DNA of 28,447 bases from DASZTU01 sp035547675 (GTDB lineage: Bacteria > Pseudomonadota > Alphaproteobacteria > Rhizobiales > Devosiaceae), in contig DASZUI010000293.1 in the NCBI GenBank assembly GCA_035547675.1, forward strand, positions 1 to 28,447. Direction: 5' to 3'. The stretch's first letter is position 1, and the number at the start of each line of letters is the position of its first letter. Position numbers and translations under genes: made by a program. The notes beneath the pieces were generated by a model. That model searched no databases, had not been told where the DNA came from, and saw only the letters and a program-made list of their open reading frames with translations. Below, piece after piece: positions 17,565-25,703 of the stretch.

Positions 17565-17639
17565 GCGCCCCTTCGGTAGAGCCTCGCGCCCGCCGCCGGA
17601 CCGCAACCCGGGACCGGGAAGATGCGTTAGGCGGCCGTC

Positions 17640-17677
17640 GGTGGCGGCTGGGCGCATCAGGGGTCTTGGCCGCCGCC
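17640..17677 (+). terminator. Hairpin after the nitrite operon
   Basis: GGTGGCGGC (17640-17648) pairs with GCCGCCGCC (17669-17677) with one wobble over a 20-base loop, followed by TTTCCCTT. It lies 75 bases after the reductase gene and before the small gene at 17711. It may be a terminator or an attenuator; the U-run is poor. Confidence 0.4.
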
Positions 17678-17710
17678 TTTCCCTTCAGTTTGACCATGCG
17701 AGGATGAGCA

Positions 17711-18022
17711 ATGACTCCGATCTTCGATGACCCGGCTGAGTTCGATTTCGAAGACGACCAGATCACCGATAGCGATTTGGTGGGTTATTTCAGCCCGAAA
17801 AACATCGTGGACGACCCCACAATCACCGTGAGCCGGAAGCGCGCGCTGCTCGCGCACTGGGCTTCCGACGTGCATGCGGTTGCCGGCATGCCGTCGCTGC
17901 GGCGAGGCGCCGGGGTGACCACGACGATCGACGCCATCATGTCGGCATTCGCCCGGCTGGACGAGATGGTCGACGCCGCCGCCATTCCGACGAAGGCGGG
18001 GACGGGCCTCGTCTCCGCCTGA
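17711..18022 (+). CDS. Small uncharacterised acidic protein (103 aa)
   Basis: I do not recognise a characterised family. The N-terminal 35 residues are very acidic (DDPAEFDFEDDQITDSDLV). The middle reads SRKRALLAHWASDVHAVAGMPSLRR, followed by a helix (TIDAIMSAFARLDEMVDAA). The WASDxHAV...P.LR motif is one I recall from short uncharacterised proteins of Rhizobiales, so this is probably a real conserved gene. No signal peptide or membrane span is seen. GAGG precedes the ATG by about seven bases. It follows the nitrite operon and converges on the YciI-like gene; co-regulation with nitrite assimilation is possible but not shown. Confidence 0.75.
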   Translation: MTPIFDDPAEFDFEDDQITDSDLVGYFSPKNIVDDPTITVSRKRALLAHWASDVHAVAGMPSLRRGAGVTTTIDAIMSAFARLDEMVDAAAIPTKAGTGLVSA

Positions 18023-18029
18023 CGCATTC

Positions 18030-18054
18030 GCGCCCGCTGGCCGACAGCGGGCGC
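18030..18054. terminator. Hairpin between convergent genes
   Basis: GCGCCCGCTG (18030-18039) and CAGCGGGCGC (18045-18054) pair perfectly over a five-base loop, in the 56-base gap between two converging genes. There is no long U-run on either strand, but position and stability suit a shared terminator. Confidence 0.55.
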
Positions 18055-18078
18055 AATTCCGGGGGCGTGCGTACCGGG

Positions 18079-18417
18079 TCAGTTGAACTGGCGCACTTCG
18101 ACGGGCGCCCGGCAGGCGATCGCGGCCTTTCGTCCCCATTCCAGCGCTTCGTTGAGGCTGGCGGTTTCGAGCACCCAGAAGCCGCCGATATGTTCCTTGC
18201 TCTCGATATAGGGCCCGTCGGTGGCGACGACCTTGCCGCCGGGCTGCGGCCTTAGCGATTTGGCGCCGGCGGCCGGGCCGAGGCCGCCGACGAAGACCCT
18301 GACGCCGGCCGACTTCATCTCGACGTTCAGCGCGCGAATATCGCTCCGCATCGCTTCGTCTTCGGTGGACGGGTCATAATTGTCGGGGTGATGGATGGCG
18401 ACAACGAATTGGGGCAT
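18079..18417 (-). CDS. YciI/DGPF-domain protein
   Basis: This 112-residue protein belongs to the YCII/DGPF dimeric alpha-beta barrel family. The motif VVATDGPYIESKEHIGGFWVLE carries the DGP(F/Y) signature, and an acidic helix with ALEWGRKAA follows. The ATG at 18417 is six bases from AGGAG; a longer frame starting upstream has no comparable ribosome site. Members are often near ECF sigma factors, but none lies here. The biochemical role of the family is unsettled. Confidence 0.88.
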   Translation of the reverse strand: MPQFVVAIHHPDNYDPSTEDEAMRSDIRALNVEMKSAGVRVFVGGLGPAAGAKSLRPQPGGKVVATDGPYIESKEHIGGFWVLETASLNEALEWGRKAAIACRAPVEVRQFN

Positions 18418-18548
18418 CGCATTCTCCTGAAGGTGGCCGGGCGCTCCGTCCGGCTTCACCTACCCGACGAGCGGCCCGAGCGGAATTCGACAGGCGGATG
18501 TGGAAAGTTTCGGGACCCGCCAAGTCTCCCCTCCAAGCCTCTCTCCCC

Positions 18549-20060
18549 TCAGGAATAGTTCAGCACAAAGACGTTCCAGGATTGGGGCGCGAGCTGCGCC
18601 GTCAGCGTCGTTCCCTCGACCCTGGCGGCCTCATGGCTGGCGGGCCGCACGCGCTCGGCGGCGGCCGAGTTGGTCGCGGCGAGGTCGAAGCCGGCGAGGA
18701 CCCGTCCTTCGGCCAGCCCGAGCGGGCCGGGCAGGCCGCGCAGCTCCACCGATAGGTCCATCGCCTCGGACAGGTGGCGATTGAGGGCGAAAACGCAGAC
18801 CCGCCGGTTCGCTTCGTCATGCGTGACGCTCGAGAGCAGATAATTCAGCTCGCCGAGGCTCTTGGTCGGAAAGCGCTCCGACCGGACCGACTGGCGCAGC
18901 GAGTGCCCGCGCGCCAGATTGGCCACGTCGGCGAAGGGGAAGAAGATCGGCTGCCGCCAGGCCTTGCCGCCGGGCTCGGCCATGATCGGCGCGATAACGT
19001 TCACCAATTGGGCGAGGCAGGCGATCTTCACCCGATCGGCATTGTTGAGGAGCGCGAGCATGGCGCCGCCCAGCACCAGCGCATCCTCGAAATTGTAGAT
19101 TTCCTCGTTGAAGGCGGGCGCTTCGGGCCAGTCCCGTGGCTTCTTCAGCTTGCCGCCCGGCCGCGCCTTCCACCAGACATTATATTCGTCGAAGGACAGC
19201 ATGATCTTCTTGGCCGACCGATGCTTCGCCCCGACCGCGTCGCAGACCGCGACGATCTCGCGGATATAGCGGTCCATGAGGTCGGCGGCGCCGAGGAATT
19301 CGGGCGTATCGCCGTCGTAATTGGTGAAATACTGGTGCAGGGACAGGAAATCGACCTGCTCATAGCACTGGTCGAGCACTTCATATTCCCAACTGGCGAA
19401 GCTCGGCATCTCGCGGCCGCTTGAGCCGCAGGCGGAAAGCTCGATATCGGGGTCCGCCCAGCGCATCAGCTTGGCGGTTTCGCGGGCGATGCGGCCATAT
19501 TCGAAAGCCGTCTTTTCGCCGATCTGCCAGGGGCCGTCCTGCTCGTTGCCGAGGCCCCAGAGCCGGATGCCGTGGGGCTCGTCGTAGCCGTGCTGCCGCC
19601 TTAGCTCGGAGAGGTCGGTGCCGCCGGGATGGTTGCAATATTCGAGCAGGCGCCGCGCGTCGTCCGGGCCGCGCGTGCCGAGATTGACGCAGAACAGCGG
19701 CTCGACGGCGGCCGCCTTGCACCAATCCATGAATTCATTGGTGCCGAAAGCGTTGGATTCTGTGGCGAGCCAGGCCAGGTCGAGGCGCCTCGGGCGGTCC
19801 TCGACCGGCCCGACGCCATCTTCCCAATTATAGCCGGAGAGGAAATTGCCGCCCGGATAGCGCACCAGTGTGACGCCGAGCTCGCGCGTCAGGGCCAGCA
19901 CGTCGCGCCGGAAGCCGCGCGCGTCCGCCTCGGGGTGCCCAGGCTCGAAGATGCCGCCATAGACGCAGCGGCCGATATGCTCGATGAAGCTGCCAAAGAG
20001 CCGGTGGTCGATTTCGCCGACGGGAAAGCTGGTGTCGGCGACGATGCGGGCGGTTGTCAT
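18549..20060 (-). CDS. abfA: GH51 alpha-L-arabinofuranosidase
   Basis: This 503-residue enzyme has the GH51 length and layout: a (beta/alpha)8 barrel followed by a C-terminal beta-sandwich. The acid/base is E173 in WGLGNEQDGPW and the nucleophile E292 in LSFDEYNVWW. RYPGGNFLSGYNWEDGVGP near residue 70 is a family hallmark. No signal peptide is present, so it acts in the cytoplasm on imported arabinose-containing oligosaccharides. It is the last gene of the sugar operon and its ATG overlaps the GH1-like stop (ATGA). The frame remains open far upstream, but that part is a shadow of the GH1-like gene. Confidence 0.95.
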   Translation of the reverse strand: MTTARIVADTSFPVGEIDHRLFGSFIEHIGRCVYGGIFEPGHPEADARGFRRDVLALTRELGVTLVRYPGGNFLSGYNWEDGVGPVEDRPRRLDLAWLATESNAFGTNEFMDWCKAAAVEPLFCVNLGTRGPDDARRLLEYCNHPGGTDLSELRRQHGYDEPHGIRLWGLGNEQDGPWQIGEKTAFEYGRIARETAKLMRWADPDIELSACGSSGREMPSFASWEYEVLDQCYEQVDFLSLHQYFTNYDGDTPEFLGAADLMDRYIREIVAVCDAVGAKHRSAKKIMLSFDEYNVWWKARPGGKLKKPRDWPEAPAFNEEIYNFEDALVLGGAMLALLNNADRVKIACLAQLVNVIAPIMAEPGGKAWRQPIFFPFADVANLARGHSLRQSVRSERFPTKSLGELNYLLSSVTHDEANRRVCVFALNRHLSEAMDLSVELRGLPGPLGLAEGRVLAGFDLAATNSAAAERVRPASHEAARVEGTTLTAQLAPQSWNVFVLNYS

Positions 20061-21364
20061 TTCGCGGGCACCTCGGGCTTGGCGTGGCGGCGATAGGCGT
20101 CGGCGGCGGGGGTCGCGACGCGCCGGATGTCGCCGCCTGCCGCTTCCAGCCGGCACAGCCCCATGCGGCGGAAATAGGCGTCGATGGCGGAGCCGCGCGA
20201 GGGCGGGAAGATCGGGGAGATTTCGCCGTCGATCCAGGAATAGAATTCCTCGATTACCTGGTCGCCGGTCGCCCAGCTCCAGTCGACGAAATCGAAGAGC
20301 GGCCACCAGACGAGCCCGACGATCGGCACGCCTTCGGCGCGCAGCCGGTGAAGCAGGGCGACGACGGCTTCGAGCCAGTCGGTCCGGTGCGCGTCGTCGC
20401 CCTCGACCGCGGTCTCGGAGACGAGAATGGGGAGGCCGTAGCGGGCGACGAAACCGTCGATGATGCCGGCAAGCCCTTCGGTCCATGCGTTGAAGGTGAC
20501 GCCGACCACGGCCTCGCCATAAGGGGCGAGCTCGCGGGCGGAGAGTTCGGGATAGTAGTTGAGGCCGATGATGTCGGGCACTGCCGCGGCCTCGGCCAGT
20601 GCGGCGAGCCGCGTTGCAGCGATGCCATGCGCGACCAGCCAATCGTGGAGAGGGTGGTTCGGGCCGACCCGGCCGAGCAGGAGGTCGGTCGGCAGATAGT
20701 TCTTGTGGTCGAGCAGCTCGCGTTCGGCCTCGAGCGCCGGATTGCCGGTGCGCCAGACATGGGTGGCTTCGACATGGACGATGCGGGTTTGCGGCGCGGC
20801 GGCACGGATGGCGTGGATGGAGCGCTGTATGCCCTCGGCGAGCGAGACAACGACGCGGGCCCAGCCTTCCTGGCCCGTCTCGTGCGGCGGCCAGATGCCG
20901 CGCAGGCCGACGAAGGAAGCGGTCACCAGCGGTTCGTTGAGCGGCGTGATGCCGGCGATGCGGCCGGCATAGCGGCGCGCGACTTCGCAGGCATAGGCGG
21001 CAACCGCATCGGGATAGCGGGGGTCGGTGAAGGATCCGGCAAGCCAGGTCGGCGTGCCGTAATGGACGAGGTCGATGATGAGGCCGAGCCCGAGCCGGTT
21101 GGCCTCCTCGACCACCTCGTCGGTCCAGGACCAGTCCCATCGGCCTTCGGCGGGGTTGAGGCGGTACCAGGGGAAGCCGTAGCGGATCTGGGTCGCGCCG
21201 AGCGAGGCGGCGAGCGCCAAATCTTCGCGCCAGTGCTCGTAATGGCGGGTCAGTTCGTATTCGTCGAGGCCCGAGGGCGAGCCGGGCAGGGGCCAGCCGA
21301 CATTGGTGTCCTCGATGCCGAGGGCCCAGACGAAGGGGGCATCGAACGGGGTTCGATCGGTCAT
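20057..21364 (-). CDS. GH1-like glycoside hydrolase
   Basis: This 435-residue protein is a clan GH-A barrel related to family 1 glycosidases. The acid/base is E144 in ITPLNEPLV and the likely nucleophile E317 in ILVSETAV. The opening (FVWALGIEDTNVGWP, LDEYELTRHYEHWREDLALAASLG, IRYGFPWYRLNPAEGRWDW) matches a divergent GH1-like group rather than the standard beta-glucosidase opening. No signal peptide is seen. It overlaps the permease gene by one base and the arabinofuranosidase gene by ATGA, so all three are translated together. It presumably removes the other sugar (glucose, galactose or xylose) from the imported oligosaccharide; the specificity is unknown. Confidence 0.87.
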   Translation of the reverse strand: MTDRTPFDAPFVWALGIEDTNVGWPLPGSPSGLDEYELTRHYEHWREDLALAASLGATQIRYGFPWYRLNPAEGRWDWSWTDEVVEEANRLGLGLIIDLVHYGTPTWLAGSFTDPRYPDAVAAYACEVARRYAGRIAGITPLNEPLVTASFVGLRGIWPPHETGQEGWARVVVSLAEGIQRSIHAIRAAAPQTRIVHVEATHVWRTGNPALEAERELLDHKNYLPTDLLLGRVGPNHPLHDWLVAHGIAATRLAALAEAAAVPDIIGLNYYPELSARELAPYGEAVVGVTFNAWTEGLAGIIDGFVARYGLPILVSETAVEGDDAHRTDWLEAVVALLHRLRAEGVPIVGLVWWPLFDFVDWSWATGDQVIEEFYSWIDGEISPIFPPSRGSAIDAYFRRMGLCRLEAAGGDIRRVATPAADAYRRHAKPEVPAK

Positions 21365-22227
21365 TACTTGATTCCCGTGGTGGCGATGCCCTGCACGAAG
21401 TAGCGCTGGGCGAAGAGGAAGGCGATGGCGAGCGGCAGGAGGCTCAGCGTCGCGCCGGCCATCAGCACGGCGTGCTCGATGACGAACTGGCCCGAAAACA
21501 GCGCGAGCCCGGCGGGGAGCGTGCGCATCTCAGTGGAACTGGTGATGACCAGCGGCCAGAGGAAATCGTTCCAGTTGTTCATGAACAGGAAGACGCCGAG
21601 CGTGGCGAGCGCCGGCCGGGCTAGGGGCAGCATGATCGACCAGTAGATGCGGAACTCGCCGGCGCCATCGAGCCGCGCCGCCGCATCGAGCTCGCGCGGC
21701 ACGGTGACGAAGAACTGGCGCAGCATGAAAATGCCGAAGGCGCTGGTGGCGCGCGGCACGATAAGGCCCTGATAGGTATTGAGCCAGTGGAGGTCGAAGA
21801 CGGTCTGGAACAGCGGGATGAGGGTGATCTGGTAGGGCACCATCAAGGTCGCCAGCACCAGGTAGAAGGCGAGCGTCTTGCCGGGAAAATCGAGCCGCGC
21901 CAGGGCATAGGCGGCAAGCGAGTCGAAAAAGACCGACAGCGCCGTGGCGCCGCCGGCGAAGACGATCGAATTAAGGAACAGCCGCGCGAAGGGCAGTTCG
22001 CTCCAGATGCGGACATAGGCGTCGAAATCGAGGGCGCCCGGCAGCAGGTTTCCCGGCGCCGCGAAAATCTCCTGCTGCGTCTTGAGCGAGGTCAGCACCA
22101 TCCAGACGAAGGGAAAGACCATGAAGGCGGCAAAGACCAGCAGCAGGATCCAGCCGAGAGCCCGCAGGATGCCGTGCAGCGGCCCGCGTTCGGCCCGAAG
22201 ATAGGGGGGCAGGGCGTCAGTCGACAT
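21364..22227 (-). CDS. Sugar ABC transporter permease (MalG/CUT1 type)
   Basis: This 287-residue inner-membrane protein has six predicted spans, starting near residue 24. The EAA coupling loop is VPRELDAAARLDGAGEFRIYWSIMLPLARPALA, typical of CUT1 MalG-type subunits, and the C-terminus RYFVQGIATTGIK is also typical. The ATG at 22227 overlaps the end of the MalF-type gene by 11 bases. A longer frame exists upstream but its extra residues are Ser/Cys-rich shadow sequence. Confidence 0.93.
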   Translation of the reverse strand: MSTDALPPYLRAERGPLHGILRALGWILLLVFAAFMVFPFVWMVLTSLKTQQEIFAAPGNLLPGALDFDAYVRIWSELPFARLFLNSIVFAGGATALSVFFDSLAAYALARLDFPGKTLAFYLVLATLMVPYQITLIPLFQTVFDLHWLNTYQGLIVPRATSAFGIFMLRQFFVTVPRELDAAARLDGAGEFRIYWSIMLPLARPALATLGVFLFMNNWNDFLWPLVITSSTEMRTLPAGLALFSGQFVIEHAVLMAGATLSLLPLAIAFLFAQRYFVQGIATTGIK

Positions 22228-23116
22228 CGCGATACCTGAAGATCCTGAGCTGCAGCACGGAAAGCAGCATGATGAGGATGAACAGCACCCAGGCGATCGC
22301 CGCCGCATAGCCCGAGCGGTATTCGGCGAAGCCCTGCTCGTACATGTAGGTGACGAGCGTTTCGGTGCGGAACAGCGGGCCGCCGCGCGTCATCACATAG
22401 ACCTGGTCGAAGACCTGCAGCGAGACGATCACCGCGATGACGCTGGCAAAGAGCAGCGCCTGGCGGAGCGAGGGCAGGGTGACGTGGATGAAGCGCCCCC
22501 AGGCGCCGGCGCCATCGAGCACCGCGGCTTCGTTGAGGCTTTCGGGCACGTCCTGCAGGGCGGCCAGCAGGATGACCATGGTGAAGCCGACATTCTTCCA
22601 GAGGCTGACGAGAATGATCGCCGGCAGCGCGAGATTGGGCGTGTGGAGCGCGTCGATGGGCGCAATGCCGAGGCTGCGCATCCAGGCGGCGGTCGGCCCG
22701 ACATCGGCCGAAAGGAGGAAGCGCCAGACGATCGCCATGGTGGCGAAGGAGCTGATCACCGGAAAGAAGAACACCGAGCGCAGGAACACCGTCCACCAGC
22801 TCGAGCGCATGAGCCTTATGGCGAGCAGCAGGCCGATGGCGATCTGGACCGGCACCGTGACGACGGTGAAGACCACCGTGTTGGCGAGCGCATTCCAGAA
22901 GCGCCGGTCATGCAGCAATTCGACATAGTTGGCGAGGCCCAGAAAACGGTGCACCACCTGGAACATCGACCAGTCGTTGAGGCTCATCCATAGCGACTGG
23001 ACGATCGGATAGACCACGAAGACCAGGATGATCAGCAGGCTGGGCAGCAGGAACATCAGGCCGGCGCGGGAATTGCCCCGGCGCCAGCGGCCCGCAGTTG
23101 CAGAAATCGCCATCAT
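22217..23116 (-). CDS. Sugar ABC transporter permease (MalF/CUT1 type)
   Basis: This 299-residue permease has six spans, beginning with AGLMFLLPSLLIILVFVVYP near residue 20. The EAA loop reads VPESLNEAAVLDGAGAWGRFIHVTLPSLR. It pairs with the MalG-type subunit. Two adjacent ATGs (23116 and 23113) are possible; GGGGAG lies three bases before the first and six before the second, so 23113 may be the true start. A strong hairpin separates it from the binding-protein gene upstream. Confidence 0.93.
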   Translation of the reverse strand: MMAISATAGRWRRGNSRAGLMFLLPSLLIILVFVVYPIVQSLWMSLNDWSMFQVVHRFLGLANYVELLHDRRFWNALANTVVFTVVTVPVQIAIGLLLAIRLMRSSWWTVFLRSVFFFPVISSFATMAIVWRFLLSADVGPTAAWMRSLGIAPIDALHTPNLALPAIILVSLWKNVGFTMVILLAALQDVPESLNEAAVLDGAGAWGRFIHVTLPSLRQALLFASVIAVIVSLQVFDQVYVMTRGGPLFRTETLVTYMYEQGFAEYRSGYAAAIAWVLFILIMLLSVLQLRIFRYRDVD

Positions 23117-23129
23117 GCGCTCCCCAAGG

Positions 23130-23153
23130 GGCAGGCGCCGCGCGGCGCCTGCC
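23130..23153 (-). terminator. Intercistronic hairpin between sugar-binding protein and permease genes
   Basis: GGCAGGCGCC and GGCGCCTGCC pair perfectly (10 bp) over a GCGC loop. On the transcribed minus strand no U-run follows, so it probably slows 3' decay or causes partial termination after the binding-protein gene. On the plus strand it is followed by TTTT. Confidence 0.55.
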
Positions 23154-23163
23154 TTTTAGGATT

Positions 23164-24402
23164 TTACTGGCAGCCGAGAAGGCTGTTGAGCTGGTCGCTT
23201 GCCGACTTCAGCGCGTCGGCAGCATTGCCGTTCTGCTCGGCGCTCTGGATCGCCGGGATGAAAATGCCCGTGTCGATCTTGGAGAAGTCCTTCTCGGTCG
23301 GCAGGTAGAGCCGCGAATTGCCGACCTGCGCGGTGAAGGCCGCGACGGTCGGATTGCCGGTGATCGCGGGGTCGGTCGCCATGTCGGTGCGGCTCGGCGC
23401 GTAGCCGGCCGAGTTGGAGAGCTGCGCCTGCGTCTCCTTGCTCAGCCACCAGGCGAGGAATTCCTGCGCCTCCTTGGGATGGGCGGTCTTGGAGGAGACG
23501 ATGGTCGGCACGGTGCTGGCGAGCGTCACCGGCTTGCCGGAAGCGCCGACCGGCACGGGCGCGACGTCGAAATTGATCTTGGCGGCGCGATACTGGCCGG
23601 CCGCCCAGGGACCGTTGATTTCGAAGGCGGCTTTGCCGGCGGCAAAGAGATTGTCGGCATCCTGGCCGGTCGAGCCGACGGGGCTGATCTTCTTGTCGCG
23701 GATCAGGGAGGCCCATTTCTCGACCGTGCCGACGGTCTTGGGGTCGGCGAGCGCCGAGCACTTGTTGGAAATGAGGTCGCCGCCATCGGCCCAGATCAGC
23801 ACCGGCCACATCTGGATCGTCGCATTGTCGGCGAGGGCGATGCCATACTGGCCCTGGCCGTTGGAGAGCTTGACGGCGTCATCCTGCAGTTCCGTCATGG
23901 TCTTGGGCGGGGCGGCGATGCCGGCGGCCTTCAGCAGATCCTTGTTGTAGTAGAGCAGCAGGGTCGCGAAATTGGCGGGCGCCGCGTAGAGCTTGCCGTC
24001 GACGGAGAACGAGTCGACCACCGTCTGCGGCAAGACCCCCGGCGCGACCTGGTTCTGGCCGGTGCCGATCAGGTCGAGCGGCAAAGCGAGGCCGTTGGCG
24101 ACATATTGCTGCAGGGTGGCCACATTGTAGTCCGGCGTTGCGAGGTCGGGGCCGGAACCGGAGATGATGGCGGTCGGCAGCTTCTGGGCGATCGAGTCCC
24201 AGGGCTGCTCCTGATAGTCCACCTGAATGTCGGTGTGCGTGGAATTGAACTTCTTGATTAGGTCTTCATAGGCCTGCTTGTCGCCGCCGGTGAAGCCGCT
24301 CCAATAGGTCAGCGTCACGGGTGCCGCCCAGGCATGGCCGGCGAGGCCGATCACCAGCGCCGTGCTTGCGGCGAGCGCCGCGAGCAGAGTGTTGCTCTTC
24401 AT
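23164..24402 (-). CDS. Sugar ABC transporter substrate-binding protein (SBP family 1)
   Basis: This 412-residue protein has a Sec signal peptide (MKSNTLLAALAAS ... LAGHAWAA) and then VTLTYWSGFTGGDKQAYEDLIKKF, the family 1 (MalE/UgpB-like) start. PDLATPDYNVATLQQYV, ADGGDLISNK and AAFEINGPWAAGQY are typical inner segments that line the sugar site. A good AGGAGG ribosome site precedes the ATG. It is the first structural gene after the LacI regulator. The two downstream glycosidases suggest arabinose-containing oligosaccharides as ligand, which is inference. No ATP-binding gene follows in the operon. Confidence 0.94.
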   Translation of the reverse strand: MKSNTLLAALAASTALVIGLAGHAWAAPVTLTYWSGFTGGDKQAYEDLIKKFNSTHTDIQVDYQEQPWDSIAQKLPTAIISGSGPDLATPDYNVATLQQYVANGLALPLDLIGTGQNQVAPGVLPQTVVDSFSVDGKLYAAPANFATLLLYYNKDLLKAAGIAAPPKTMTELQDDAVKLSNGQGQYGIALADNATIQMWPVLIWADGGDLISNKCSALADPKTVGTVEKWASLIRDKKISPVGSTGQDADNLFAAGKAAFEINGPWAAGQYRAAKINFDVAPVPVGASGKPVTLASTVPTIVSSKTAHPKEAQEFLAWWLSKETQAQLSNSAGYAPSRTDMATDPAITGNPTVAAFTAQVGNSRLYLPTEKDFSKIDTGIFIPAIQSAEQNGNAADALKSASDQLNSLLGCQ

Positions 24403-24446
24403 GATAAACTCCTCCTCAGTTTGTCGTTGGGGCTGTTCCGAAGCCT

Positions 24447-24460
24447 TTGAAAGCGCTCTA
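24447..24460. promoter_or_regulatory. Candidate LacI-family operator upstream of the sugar-binding protein gene
   Basis: TTGAAAGCGCTCTA is an imperfect LacI-type palindrome with a perfect AGCGCT core. It overlaps the lacI stop codon and lies about 50 bases before the binding-protein start. Its core (AAGCGCTC) differs from the AATCGATT core upstream of lacI, so the two may be bound by different proteins. Confidence 0.45.
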
Positions 24461-25498
24461 GCCGTGCGCGTCCTCCCCCAGACATCCGCACGATTTCCGG
24501 ACGATGAGCCCGGTCGGAAATTCGATCGGGGCGAGTTCCGTCTCCCCGCCGATCAGGCGATGGAGCTGGCGCAGCGCCCGGTCGCCCACGCCGACCATAT
24601 CCGCGCCCACGGTGGTGAGCGGCGGGCTGGCGTGGCGGGACATGGGATGGTTGTCATAGGAGACGACCCGCACGTCCTCGGGCACCCGAAGCCCCGCCCG
24701 GCGCCATTCCTCCATGGCGCCGATGGCCATCTGGTCGTTGGAAAAGAAGATGGCGTCGCCCGGTTCGAGATGCGGCAGCAGCGCCATGGCCGCGCGCCGG
24801 CCCGAGGCTTCCTCGTAATCGCCTTCGAAGAAGAGCCGCGGGTTCATGGATAAGCCGGCCTGAGCGAGCGCGCCGACATAGCCGTCGCGCTTGTCGATGG
24901 CCGATTGATGGTCGAGCGGCCCCGACACATGGCCGATGCGCCGCGTGCCATGGACCTCGATGAGGTGCCTGACGACCGCCTTCGCGCCGCCGATATCGTC
25001 GATGCCGACGCTGGCGACCGCACTCGAACGCGGTAGCCGCCCGATCACCACGACCGGATAGCCGGCGCGCTGCATGTCCGACGGGCTCCGGTCGTGCACC
25101 GAGGCCGCCGCGACGATCACGCCGGCCGCCTGCCGGCCGCGGATGATGCGCGAATAGGCGGAGGTCTCATCCTCCGCCGAGCGGGCCGTCGAGAGCATGA
25201 CCGAGAGATCGAGCTCGTTGGCCGCCGCCGAAATGCCTTCGAGCAGGTCGATGAAGACGGGATGGGAAAAGACGTGCTGGGCCACATGCGGCAGCACGAC
25301 GGCTATGGCGTCCGCCCGCTGCGACCGCAGCGCTGCGGCCGCGGCATGGGGAACGTAGCCGAGTTCGGAGGCGGCCCGGCGCACGCGCTCCTTGGTTTCG
25401 CCGGCGACGCGCGCGCTGTCGGCGAGGGCCATCGAGGCCGACGCCTTCGATACTCCCGCCAGACGTGCCACATCGGCCAGCGTCACGCGCGCCTGCAT
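24458..25498 (-). CDS. LacI-family transcriptional regulator
   Basis: This 346-residue repressor has the LacI helix-turn-helix at its N-terminus (VTLADVARLAGVSKASASMAL) with the hinge helix GYVPHAAAAALRSQ, then a periplasmic-binding-like sugar domain (IAVVLPHV, VVVIGRLP, GIDDIGGAKAVVRHL, AIFFSNDQMAIGAM). The ATG at 25498 has GGGGAG ten bases upstream; an in-frame ATG at 25516 would add six residues but has no ribosome site. The gene precedes the sugar-uptake operon on the same strand and likely controls it in response to a sugar. Upstream lie two AATCGATT palindromes, suggesting autoregulation. Confidence 0.93.
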   Translation of the reverse strand: MQARVTLADVARLAGVSKASASMALADSARVAGETKERVRRAASELGYVPHAAAAALRSQRADAIAVVLPHVAQHVFSHPVFIDLLEGISAAANELDLSVMLSTARSAEDETSAYSRIIRGRQAAGVIVAAASVHDRSPSDMQRAGYPVVVIGRLPRSSAVASVGIDDIGGAKAVVRHLIEVHGTRRIGHVSGPLDHQSAIDKRDGYVGALAQAGLSMNPRLFFEGDYEEASGRRAAMALLPHLEPGDAIFFSNDQMAIGAMEEWRRAGLRVPEDVRVVSYDNHPMSRHASPPLTTVGADMVGVGDRALRQLHRLIGGETELAPIEFPTGLIVRKSCGCLGEDAHG

Positions 25499-25517
25499 CC
25501 GGTCTGCTCTCCCCATA

Positions 25518-25531
25518 TCGAATCGATTTGA
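25518..25531. promoter_or_regulatory. Second LacI-type operator (imperfect)
   Basis: TCGAATCGATTTGA differs at one base from the core of the perfect palindrome at 25583-25600. Its centre is 67 bases from that one, and it lies just upstream of the lacI start. Two such sites could allow looping or cooperative binding. Confidence 0.5.
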
Positions 25532-25582
25532 TCACGCAAATACAGCCTCGGCTCCATGCTGGACCGAGTGGTTCACATTGCC

Positions 25583-25600
25583 TGTCAAATCGATTTGACA
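25583..25600. promoter_or_regulatory. Perfect LacI-type operator palindrome
   Basis: TGTCAAATCGATTTGACA is an 18-bp perfect palindrome with the central CG and AAnCGnTT pattern of LacI-family operators. It lies between the divergent lacI and acetamidase genes and contains TTGACA on both strands, which could serve as a -35 element in either direction. I did not find convincing -10 partners. Confidence 0.7.
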
Positions 25601-25703
25601 ACGGGCTTTGTGTCGCATGGCAGGCGGTTGGCGTCAAGAAGGGACGGGGACAGCGCGCCGGCGCCGGATCGACAAGCGCGGGCGGGCGCGCCAGTATGGG
25701 AAC

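Noticed and set aside
20061..21140. Upstream extension of the arabinofuranosidase frame
   Set aside because: It overlaps the GH1-like gene in another frame and is Arg/Pro-rich; the ATG at 20060 gives the normal GH51 start.
25512..25539. Possible lacI promoter (TTGCGT, 16 bases, TATGGG on the minus strand) enclosing the imperfect operator
   Set aside because: It would start transcription after the only ribosome site of the preferred start codon, so it is inconsistent.
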